Assembly: GCA_963691655.1 (NCBI GenBank)
Contig: OY829326.1
Span: 9,970,878-10,034,877, forward strand
Direction of reading: 5' to 3'
DNA: 64,000 nt
Source: Toxonevra muliebris
Taxonomy: Eukaryota > Arthropoda > Insecta > Diptera > Pallopteridae
Shown here: positions 36,410 through 46,023 of the stretch, piece after piece
Position numbering within the stretch: position 1 is the first letter of the stretch
Layout of the letters: each line of letters opens with the position of its first letter
Program-made: the position numbers and the translations under genes
The notes under the pieces: generated by a model
What the model saw: the letters and a program-made list of their open reading frames with translations, nothing else
Databases searched by the model: none
What the model was told of the DNA's origin: nothing

Positions 36410-37244
36410 CCTTACCATTTTTGGTCAAAATTAAATTTTAGTACATAGTTTTTGTGGAATTTAGTATGCAACGCACAAATTCCCCATGTGCGCAATAACT
36501 TACAGCAACTATGTAAATAATAAATATTTACTGCTTTTACTTTTATTTTGTGGCGTTTGTCTTCTTTTATTTAGTATGTGCTGCGAGACTCAACAGTTAA
36601 AGTATTTATTTATGTATACAATTACATACGTTTTTAATTTATACTTACCATGACCTTGTCGTAAGGTTTTGTATTGAAAAGCATGACTAAATAGGTAGTA
36701 ATCATTTATTAATCGGAAATCTAATGAGTATTGTAATTGTGGATCTTTTTGTATATCACTTTTGCAAACAAATCAATAACCTTCCACTACATGATTGAAC
36801 ATAACATTTCCAGCTGCAACATTCTTCTTAATTTACCAAAACTTGTTTTCGTTTGATTGTCACACACTATTACGGACTTAACGAAAAAACAAGAGTCCAA
36901 CTAAATATTTACACACATCTTTAAATTTGTCTACAGTTAAGACCCGGACCTAATTAGTCTAAATCAGACACAAACTTAAAAAACTGCTTAAATTGATATT
37001 TACTCAAAAATTCCTTGCACGAACAGCTCATATTGGAACTTTGCTTCTGTCGGTTTAGAATCCCATAAAATGGAAGGTGAAAAACTTCAGGTATAAAAAT
37101 TGATTTTAGACAGATTCATTTAAATTTCGAATATTTTTCAACGTCAATCTGAATAAATATTAGTGATCGATGAATAAAAGGTGCAAAATATGTTGGAAAA
37201 TTTTAAAAACTATGGTACGGTCGTGGGAAAACAGATTATCAAAG
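36410..37244. other. Noncoding stretch, no gene seen
   Basis: AT-rich 5' flank of the 36.3-kb gene, without recognisable coding sequence. Confidence 0.5.
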
Positions 37245-37395
37245 AAGACGTATACAGGTCGGGTCTTCGGAAGGAACCGACGATGGAGAATCTAGTGTCA
37301 TAGATGTTAGAAAGCGATGAAAAATGGGTAGCGGTATTTAGGGTAGCAGGTAAAATTATGAAGCCACTTTGAATTGAGGAAGAACATTGCGTGTG
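37245..37395 (+). pseudogene. Decayed R1-like LINE ORF2 tail
   Basis: Translation gives GLRKEPTMENLVS, a stop, then MLESDEKWVAVFRVAGKIMK, a stop and IEEEHC. This resembles the C-terminal end of ORF2 in R1/LOA-type LINEs (ENLV-ML-SE-W-AV). Recognised from memory of the family pattern; no RT core is visible upstream. Confidence 0.4.
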
Positions 37396-38852
37396 AATGC
37401 AACGAAAGCTTCAGTCAGCTACAACGGTCGTGATATAGCACATGAAAGGACAGACAAACGCTCTTAGTGATAATGCTCATGACGGTTTTCTTAACGTATT
37501 AACCACAGTGAGCCCGAGAGCGGTACCCGCCAAGACAATGAGGTGATTTTAGTTGATGGAAGTCCCACACGGACTAAAGACTTTTAGCGCTTTCCTCTTC
37601 GATAAAAAAAAAACGTTGTCAAAAAAACTATGTTACAGTTGACAAAAAAAAATTTAAGGAATATCTGCTTGGTTTTTACTTTGGCTAACAAAAATCTGGA
37701 ATAAATACCGCAGAACTCTGTTATCTCGGATTATGTTGGATTCCTACCAACTAAAGCAACTCACTTCATCATTCCATAATGGTACGGCGTATCTCTTCCT
37801 TCTTCGCTGTGTTTGGCGACCTATTTCCGGTTTTTCTATAGAAGCGCTTTATTTCCCTTGCGAGAAAGCCTCCGGCCCTTTCTTACAGAAATGCAAACAC
37901 CGTCATCCGACATAGTGTGATAAACACTGGCCACCCTCTGGGAACTGACCTTGTAAGTCAAACGAATGCCTGGTCACTTAGCTCGTCACTATTGAAAACA
38001 GTTTATATTTGAGCAGCAGCCTATTGAGCGATATTGAGCTCACATGAAATCAAAGCGCGATAGCATAAATTTCAAAGCCTCTTTTTCGAAATATGTGGCA
38101 AAAAAAAGCTAAATCAATCAAAGAAAAAGGAAATTCATTAAGGTGTAAATTTTATTTGAATATTTATTTGATTTTTATATGCATGTATGTGTTTTTAGCT
38201 AAAATACAAAGTAGAAATTAATCGATAAAATAAATTCGATATCTCTATAATATTAACCTCTAAAAGTATTGGATAAATTTTCAAAAACTTCTCAAATTTC
38301 TTTGTAATTCAGCAGTTACAACTAATTGCCGCAGGTTTCCTAATTAATTCTGTAGCTATTCATTGCCAATTCTCTACCGAAGAAGAATTATGTAGGAACT
38401 TACAATTGAAGGAGATTGAAGCTGGTGGATTGCAGTTTGCTATTACTTTGTTCACAGATGGTGCAGAGGGGGAAAATTAATAATCAAGAGCTTTAGTGGT
38501 ATTAAAATTCACGATAAGTGCAACATCCACTAGTACACCGAACCGATCTAAACCTTTTTATAAATATGCTTAACTAGCTAAATGTTTTCATCTGTCGATT
38601 GCTCTGCATTCAAGAATTAATTAAAATTTCCAGAGCATACATGTAATGAAAATGATGTGAAATGAGAACGTATGGTGATAATGGTGACAATTTTAACTCC
38701 ATTTTCTAGCACTCAGTTCTTCTTTTGATTTCCCCACCACTAACTCGTATGGCAGAGTGAACCAATTGATGCAAAAGGATGAAGGAACCAGCATTAATTA
38801 ATAAGGGAAATGTAAACAACATGTACGCATACACATATGTATTTATATATTA
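37396..38852. other. Noncoding stretch, no gene seen
   Basis: The part to about 38050 is less AT-rich and may be further mobile-element debris (a 60-codon frame at 37733-37915 has no known motif). The remainder is AT-rich. Confidence 0.45.
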
Positions 38853-38992
38853 ACCCTATTCTCAATTTAATGTAAATGGTCTTGCATCATTGCAAATGCA
38901 AAATATTTCTGCTATCACTACAACAAATACATAAATGCGATATGGAATAAAAATTTGCATTTGCAATGATACAAGACCATCGTGGATAGGGC
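38853..38992. mobile_element. 140-bp foldback MITE at a TA site
   Basis: The arm TGGTCTTGCATCATTGCAAA (38878-38897) is repeated inverted near the right end (TTTGCAATGATACAAGACCA) with one mismatch. The outermost bases pair as ACCCTAT/ATAGGGC. A TA dinucleotide flanks both sides (38851-38852, 38993-38994), consistent with a TA duplication as in Tc1/mariner-type elements. It is noncoding and strongly AT-rich in the loop. Confidence 0.75.
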
Positions 38993-38994
38993 TA

Positions 38995-39982
38995 CTGTGT
39001 TGCACAAATTTGTAATCGTTATAAAACACTAATTAGAAAATATCGAGTATGCAAAATATGCATCTACTCATACTTTCACACAATATACAAATGTGTGTAG
39101 TATATTCGAAATAAAAAGTAAAAAGTGTTGTAGCGTGATTCATTTGTATGCACTTGTAAATGTATGCACATATACTTAAAAATGCCAATTAAGCACAGAG
39201 CGTTAAGAATTTTTATGTTAACAAAACCAGAATTTTATATCAGCGTTTTTGAAAATCATCATAAAAGAAACGAGCGCATCATCGCGCATATGTTGCGCAT
39301 TTTTTAAGCGGAAATGCAGCAACAGCAGGAGCAGAAGCTGCAGCTGCATACGTCAACGGCACACAATAATACATTCACACTTGTAAATGTTTACGAGGCT
39401 ATGTGCAAATATGTGTGTTTATGTTCGCATACAAAAGGATAATGCCAGACGAAGCGCGACAAGTGTTTGCCGCACTTGCAGCGCTCTTTACTTGTGCTTA
39501 TTTTTACACGATGTTAACTTCTATATTGAAATGACTGCTTAGTTTTTTATTTGCCCCCTTTGGCTGGAGCAATATTCCTTCTTTTTTTTCTACATTTAAT
39601 GCAATGGCGATAAAGCGAATGACAGCCGAATGAGAAGGAACAGTCTTTAAGGACAATAGCTGACAAACTTTTCAACATATATGCACTAAATATTATAGAA
39701 GATCACAAAAAAGAAGTGAGTTGAAAAGTGCAACGCATTTCATTGTCAAGTTGAGGATATTATTTTGCTTATATCTTTTTTTCTGATAGAATATACATAA
39801 AGAAAAATATTCAGACAACTCCATAAAAACTATATTGCAATTCAATTTTTATATTTGATTTCTTTACCACACTTTATTTTTCTTCGCTGACCCAAAAAAC
39901 AAAAACCGAAATATGCACACGGAATAATAAATTTCTTTTTCGGTCAATGTCAAGTAGCAAACGCTGAAAACAAATTTTGTGC
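38995..39982. other. 5' flank of the 40081 gene
   Basis: AT-rich, no coding frame. It probably holds control elements of the gene at 40081, but none can be named from sequence. Confidence 0.45.
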
Positions 39983-40018
39983 TATAAATAACCACCGCTG
40001 CCTGCAAATTGTATATCA
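39983..40018 (+). promoter_or_regulatory. TATA box and initiator of the 40081 gene
   Basis: TATAAATA at 39983-39990 and the arthropod initiator TCAGT at 40016-40020 (A at 40018, 35 bp after the first T of TATA). A textbook core promoter with a 63-bp 5' UTR to the ATG. Confidence 0.75.
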
Positions 40019-40080
40019 GTTTACCAGCTAACTTCAATACGAATACCTCGTAAGCCAAAACACAAAACAAAAAAATCAAA

Positions 40081-40529
40081 ATGTTCAAATTTGTAAGTTC
40101 GTCAGGATTTTTTTTATTTAATTTAGCCTTTAATTACAATTTTTAATTTTTCAGGTTGCTATTTGCTTTTTTGCCATCATCGCCATCGCTGCCGCCAAGC
40201 CAGGTCTACTCGCAGCTGCTCCTTTGGCATATAGCTCACCTTTACTTGCTGCACCATTTGCTGCTGCTCCCGCAGTTGTTGGACATGCGGCATATGTAGC
40301 TCCTTATGCCTCCAGCTATAATGCACACAGTATTGCGCATTCTGCTGCCTTTCCTGCTGCTTATGCTGCCGCTCCAGTTGCAGTTGCTGCTCCTCTTGCT
40401 GCTCATGCACATGTCGCTGCACCTTTTGCTGCTCCACTTGCTGCTCATGCACATTACGCAGCACATTATACCGCACCTTATGCTGCTCCTTATGCTGCTC
40501 CTTATGCTTCTCCTTATTTGCTTAAATAA
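40081..40529 (+). CDS. Small secreted Ala/Pro/His/Tyr cuticle-type protein
   Basis: Exon 1 40081-40092 (MFKF, donor GTAAGT), a 62-nt intron ending TTTTTCAG, and exon 2 40155-40529 encode 128 residues. Signal peptide about 1-18 (VAICFFAIIAIAAA), then KPGLLAAAPLAYSSPL, and the family core [15 protein letters not shown] plus [15 protein letters not shown] (N replaces the S of both paralogues). Next come two LAAHAH repeats, and a Tyr-rich end of repeated APYA units finishing SPYLLK. It is the longest of the family here; the growth is in the C-terminal repeats. The start context CAAAATG is strong for flies. Probably a structural cuticle component; this is inferred from composition and secretion, with no chitin-binding domain visible. 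Confidence 0.88.
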
Positions 40530-40567
40530 GCGAACCATGACGTCTGCTAGTGTATGTGTTGTAGTTG

Positions 40568-40573
40568 AATAAA
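40568..40573 (+). terminator. Poly(A) signal, 40081 gene
   Basis: AATAAA 38 bp after the stop codon, giving a very short 3' UTR. Confidence 0.7.
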
Positions 40574-40847
40574 ATAATTGAAATTGGAATTTTGTTGTTT
40601 TTGATTTAAAAATAATGCAGTAAAAGTAACGGTAATAAGTTCGATCAATTGAAGTTGGTAGAAAAAACTGTATCTAGTGGCTCAAATAAGAATTTTCATT
40701 AAATTAGCCCAAAGAAACTGGGTTATTTGTGCTATTTGGATTTCAGCCATTGTGGAGCTTGTTGCGTCGCCAAGTAGAATTCCTTCAACTTCACCTTCAT
40801 ATTCGTCAAGTTGTACATTCGCTTCACCGCTCTCTACTCTGTAAAAG

Positions 40848-41697
40848 TACAGGTAGACCTCGCTTGACATTTACTTCCTATAGTACAGCCTCGCTCTAAT
40901 ACGTTTCACTTTTTGCGACATATTTTCGTTTAACTTGGTAAAAATTGGTATATTGGTTTTTGTTCCTTACAGATTGCAGAAAACGAAGAAATTAATTTAA
41001 ATAAAAAACAAGAGTTTTGTTGAGATAAACAAATTCTTAAAATTATTTTATTTAAATTAAAATTGAATATGAATGCATTTCGATGCGATTCACGCATCAT
41101 CTTCAGCGGCGCGTTGGCAACTCGTAAAACCTCGTTCTAACACGGTTTCGGGAAAAATAAGTTTTTTTGTAGTTATGTTTTTTATTTATGCACATACATA
41201 GATGTATGTATACATATGTATATATGTACATTAGACTGCACACAAAAAAAATCGATGAAATTTGCGCTTTGCAGAAAAGTTTCCACTTGGCTTCATTTAG
41301 ACATCCCAAAATGTTCAAGAAAGAATATTGAAATTATTTAATGGCTCAGTTTTTTACGTGGAAAATCAATTTTTAAGTGGTTGCAGAAAAAATTCCTTCT
41401 AGAAGCATCAGGAACGCTGTAAAATTTGTTTTGCCCTTGGTTGCTTATGTTATGGATTGAAGACTGTACTCACGTACGTAAAAGAACGCTGTACTAGACG
41501 CGTTGCCAGTTTTTGGTGCAAAAATAAGGGAAAAAGAGAAAAATCCCAAGTTTAGGAGATCGATCAATGTTTTTTTTTAAGATCTTGGAACGTAAGGGGG
41601 TAAAGTTTCATTGGTTCCTTGAATCATTTAACGCGATTCCCCTTAATACGGCATTTTCCAGATTTTCCAGGAACGTAACCCCCGAGGTCTACCTGTA
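40848..41697. mobile_element. pogo/Tigger-like non-autonomous element
   Basis: Perfect 13-bp terminal inverted repeats CAGGTAGACCTCG start at 40850 and end at 41695, each flanked by TA (40848-40849, 41696-41697). CAGG-AG-CCTCG termini at TA targets are typical of the pogo/Tigger group. The interior holds no transposase. Internal strings CCTCGCTCTAATACG and CCTCGTTCTAACACG hint at internal duplication of end-like sequence. Confidence 0.85.
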
Positions 41698-42184
41698 GCT
41701 TATTCTCACATTTGTATAGCAATACACGTTAGGATTAGCAATTTGAGTTCTAGTTCTAGTATTATCTTTTTAATTTTTATTAACATTTTCTTTTGAATTC
41801 TAATTTCAACAAAGTTTTTATTTTATGATATTCTTTCCTATGTTTTCTGATGGTTGTTGTTATTTGCTATTGTTCTCGTTACTTGACATCCCCAATGGTA
41901 ATTTATATAAGTGCATTTCCATTTCACATTTCTCTTGATTCTCTTAAAAGTGTAAATAAGTACTATAGATATGTACCTGCTGTCATTTGTTATCCTTTCT
42001 TTGTTGTTCTGCAACCAATTCCTAATTGGTGCGCATCTATTTTGTACAATAAATTCATCCTATGCCAATTTTGTCACTGAGTAGTCTCTGAAATGTCATA
42101 AAAAACTTGCATCGTACTTTTAGGACATGCTACGTATATACCTTTTTGCCTTTCTTTTGTGCAGGCAACACTTAGTCCCCACTA

Positions 42185-42807
42185 CGCCGCACAGTGGTTT
42201 GACTCCATACAAAGTGCGGAAAAAAATTTAAGGAATTATCTCAGCCTAACGATTTTTGACATGAGTCACTCTTAGGTCGTGGAAAAGAAAAATTATGAAA
42301 ATGGGCGTGATCGGTCAACTGCCACGCCCACTTACCATACAACAGTAAAACTGAAAACGCTCTAAAATACGTTGCAGTCAAGATACTGAGATAAATATCA
42401 TAAAAAAATAGTTTTAACTGTTTCAACATTTCATTTTAATTCATATTTTTTTGTTTTTGACAAAACAATTTCAATCTCTTAAAAGTACACTGAAACCACA
42501 AAACTCACATTTTCATACAGTTTTTTCCCGATATGCATTTAGTACTTCGTTAATAAAAAAGGGATCCGCAGCAACTATATAGTTAAACAACAAAAGCTTC
42601 CGAAAAACGCTTCAAAATGCATGCTAGCACTTTGTGTTTAGCATTCATCAACTTTGACAGCTTACTCACAATAATTTAGTGAACTAATCCCTTCAATTTT
42701 TTTTTTTAAATGCTAATGAAATATTTATGAAGAAGAAATTTAGAAAAAAAATTCTAATATCGACGCGTCAAAAAATTTTTTTTCCGCAATCAAACCACTG
42801 TGCGCCA
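42185..42807. mobile_element. Transib-type non-autonomous element with RSS-like ends
   Basis: The element spans 42190-42802 (613 bp). Both ends begin with CACAGTGGTTTGA read inward. The 5-bp flanks are CGCCG (42185-42189) and CGCCA (42803-42807), fitting the GC-rich 5-bp duplication with CGNCG preference known for Transib. The left end reads CACAGTG, 23 nt, AAAAAAATT (42190-42228). The right end, inward, reads CACAGTG, 12 nt, AAAAAAAAT (42802 to 42775). These match the heptamer, 23/12 spacers and A-rich nonamer of V(D)J recombination signals, which are related to Transib ends. No transposase is encoded. An internal TGGGCGTG/CACGCCCA inverted repeat lies near 42302-42331. Confidence 0.85.
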
Positions 42808-44026
42808 TTTTAATTCTTTTAACCAATTTTCACTTTTGTATTTGTGCATGACTACATTTTTTGTGCTCTCACTGTACTCTCTGCTACTCTTCTCACTCTT
42901 CTATATTGATTTCTTCTTTCTTTTTCTTTTTTTGCACTCTCAAATTTTCATTCATAAATTATTGTTGTATGGATTAGAAAAAAAGTATGTGCTCTCTAAA
43001 GTGCATGCAATTAACAGTTATCTGCAAAATAACAACAAAAACTGAAAGAATAAAAGTGTACGGAGAAAGGAAGGAAGTTGTTAAGTGATGTTAAGACTGT
43101 GTTCCACTGAAGCATTCAAATCAACGATGCCAAATTGCGGGGAATTCCCTGATTTGCGGGGAATTTTACTGTGTGGGGAATGAGCTGTTTTTTGGGGGGA
43201 ATTTCAAGTCGTTCAATTTTTAGTCATAAAAGCCTGTAGAATATTTTTTGTCAAATTTTAAGTAATGTAAAACGTTTAACTTATGAAATATTTCATATTT
43301 TGAGTCTTAAAATCTTCATCTTTTCTTAAGAAGGCCCAGCAATTTATTGGTTTGGAGAAATCGATTTTTAAAAAAGTGTGCTATTTCAAAGCATTATATT
43401 TCGAAAGTATTTTGAAAAAATTTCAAGGAAGGCAGAGTGCTTTCGTAGATATAGACGATTATAGCTCCGAGTATCAGTCAGGCCAAAACAGTCGCGACGC
43501 TCTGACTTTCCTTTCGACCATTCAGAAAGCTATGCCTTAGTCCAGCACCTCCTGTTTAATAACTCTTAATCCTTGCTGACTAATCTGTAAACTTGACGAC
43601 CTCGATAGTCTAGTGTAGCGATGTGCACTTCGACACATATGGGCAATAAACACATATGAGCTGATGCTATACTCATAAGGGCTAGACGAGGGGTAACGCT
43701 GTGCTATGGGGAAGAGTAACTAGTATAAGAGAACAAATGTGATTTCTTTTGTGTATGTATATGAATTTATTGATTTCGCCCCTGTAGAGAGTGTGAACGT
43801 GAATGCATAAGAAAACTTCGTTTTTAGCTATACTTTACTCATGCTTTTTGGATTGATTTCATAAACCTAGTAATTGCGTTACCAGGAAAAGAAAGAATTT
43901 TTCAATTAGCTTTGTATTGTAGAACTTTTTAATTATATTATTGAATGCATATGTAATTTTCCTGCGTGGTTGTTACTTTGAGAGATCGAAAAAAGAGAAG
44001 CAGCAAACGCACTGCTGCGTGCTGAT

Positions 44027-44350
44027 CAGGGATGCCAACTCTATATTTTAGATCACAATTAATAATTAACACAAAAAGTAAAGAATATTTTTGTTTACGA
44101 TTACAACTTTTATGCATGTATGTAATGTATGCAAATACTTTTAACAAAAATTAAAGAATAATAAAAATAAAAAATTAATAAAAGGTTTTACACAAAAAAT
44201 ATACACTTTTCATATCTACAAATTGACAAAAAATTAAAATTTTCAGTCGCCCACTAAAACGATCTCACTCCCCAATTCCCTACAACTAACTAAAATTGAT
44301 GTCGATTCCCAACAATTCGAGGAATTCCTTATAAGTTGGCATTCCTACTG
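44027..44350. mobile_element. Nested hAT-like ends, related to the outer element
   Basis: Left end CAGGGATGCCAACTC at 44027 and inward-read right end CAGTAGGAATGCCAACTTAT at 44350 resemble the outer element's termini. The 8-bp flanks (GTGCTGAT, CCAATGCT) do not match. This may be an inner MITE with decayed or rearranged flanks, or two ends from different copies. Confidence 0.5.
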
Positions 44351-44650
44351 CCAATGCTCACATTTCTTCGGCGTTCTGGCAGTAGCCAGGGCGCTCTCAG
44401 TTATATTCACTCACTCTCCACATTAGTGTGGCCAAGTTAACAATTTATAGTCATTCGCGCTATTTTTCTTTTTTTAATAGTTTTTTTTTTATCCCACAAG
44501 ATATGTTTTATAAATTGAAAGCTGATTTACGTTTGGTAAAGGTAATATAAATATGTATGTAAATCGGACATATTTTGGTCGCTAAATTTAAAAGAAGAAT
44601 GCGGGTTATTTTAATATAACCTGGTCACTCTGCTTTACAATTGGTTAGGC

Positions 44651-44819
44651 CAGTGGCAGTTGCAAGGGGCTAAATGGGGCTATTTTCCACTCCCCCCGCC
44701 CCTCCCCCAAAAAATTTTCAAATACATAAAATAGTAATATCTGATATAAAAATTCTAAATATATGGAAAATTTTTAATATTTATGATCCCCCAGAAAATT
44801 TTGTTTGTATCCGCCACTG
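44651..44819. mobile_element. Small CAGTGGC-ended MITE
   Basis: Left end CAGTGGCAGTTGCAA and inward-read right end CAGTGGCGGATACAA match at 12 of 15 positions. CAGTGGCGGAT termini are common in insect hAT-like elements. The 8-bp flanks match only partly. The 169-bp interior is noncoding with a C-rich left part. Confidence 0.6.
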
Positions 44820-44996
44820 GTGTACTCTCTCCCTTATGTTAGTTTTTTGCACATTTATGTGTGCTTTTGGCAAAACGACAACAATAATGTTTATGTGTAC
44901 ACACACAATAAAACCACCACCGCTCGTCTTTAAATTTACACCTCGCTTCTAGCACCTTCTTACACACGACGTCGGCAGAGGGCAACTGAAGTGCAC

Positions 44997-45425
44997 ATCC
45001 CTAGTCTAGTGGATAGTGCAATAGACTTTTATCCAGAAGGCTGCGGGTTCGATTCCCATCTTAGTCTGGTGGTTAATTCTCATAAACTTCTTATATTCAC
45101 TATCGATATGAAGTGGAATGTGTACAAGTAACACACCTTGGTTGGTAATGGCAAAACCACCTAGCTGATAAAAAATTGCCACAACCGTTCGGAATCGGCG
45201 TTAAACTGTAGGTCTTACCATCGCCACTGTGGTCTACTGGCAGAGTTCCAGACTCTTGTCCCTGGAGACCCGAGTTCGATTCTCGGCTTGGGTATGTTTC
45301 TTATCTATCTTTCTTTCTCTCTTCCTTTCCTTCTTTCTTTCTTGGGACTTTGGTACAATAGATCTTATAGATCGTAGTGCCTGACTTTCGAGTCGTCCTT
45401 CCTTCAAATAATAATAAATAAATAA
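44997..45425 (+). mobile_element. SINE with two tRNA-like promoter regions
   Basis: The first tRNA-like region has A box TAGTCTAGTGG (45003-45013) and a perfect B box GGTTCGATTCC (45046-45056). The second has A box TGGTCTACTGG (45230-45240) and B box GAGTTCGATTC (from 45272). Between them lies ACCGTTCGGAATCGG and ACTGTAGGTC (45184-45214), matching the body of the minus-strand SINE at 6344-6637. The 3' part is a CTTT-rich stretch, then unique sequence ending in an AAT/AAAT repeat tail (45408-45424). Neither tRNA-like region is proposed as a functional tRNA: there is no consistent acceptor pairing and the stems are broken. Exact ends and target duplication were not established. Confidence 0.75.
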
Positions 45426-46023
45426 TCTGTAAACTTAGAAATTACGATCAGCTATCATAAAGAAGATGAAATATATTTTATATGTTAAAAACCGACTGTC
45501 AAAATATTGAACCCCTTTTTCTCAAAATAAGGTTTTTGCCATTTTTCATTTGAGTCAAAAGAGAACCTATGTCTTCTCCTTTGAGAACTTTGATATCCAA
45601 AGATGGGCTGAGGCTTGGTTATCTATCAAAATGAGCATCTAGTAATTCGAAACACTCCATCTCGTTCAAATTTTGTTTAGCAACTACTACCCGGATCGCT
45701 TTTGAGAGTGGATTCCCTTGAAATGAAATCTCCCATGTCCCAAAAAAATTCCTGAATCGGAAAGTACATTTCTATTAATCTACCAGTCCCGTAAAAATTG
45801 GTTAAGTTTTGGACCGAGAAAGTTCAGGGCCGCCTTAATATAACACTCATCGAGGTAAATTTTAGGTAATTTTTCGTTTTTGTAAAATGTTTATATGGGA
45901 AATGCGTGTCGTGCTGTTATAATATGATATTATATCGATGCGGGGAATTCGATCGAAAATCGGAGAATTTCTCGAGGACTATCGGGGAGAAAGAAAAAAT
46001 GAGTTGGCATCCCTGATTCAAAT

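Larger units (their letters stand above)
43114..46023. mobile_element. 2.9-kb hAT-like element with nested insertions
   Basis: The outer element runs 43122-46015. The left end CAACGATGCCAA and the inward-read right end CAGGGATGCCAACTC match at 10 of the first 12 positions. The flanks are a perfect 8-bp repeat ATTCAAAT (43114-43121 and 46016-46023), the hAT signature. GGGGAATT-type strings occur near both ends (43139-43150, 45942-45948). Inside lie a second pair of related ends (44027 and 44350), a small CAGTGGC-ended MITE (44651-44819) and a SINE with two tRNA-like regions (about 44997-45425). No transposase frame survives, apart from an unassigned 62-codon frame at 43352-43540. Confidence 0.82.

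Noticed and set aside
40177..40572. Minus-strand Gln/His-rich and plus-strand Leu/Met-rich frames
   Set aside because: Shadow frames of the 40081 gene; only the GCT-phase frame has the signal peptide and family core.
45001..45065. Possible functional tRNA gene
   Set aside because: A and B boxes are good, but acceptor and anticodon stems do not pair properly and the sequence is embedded in a SINE body.
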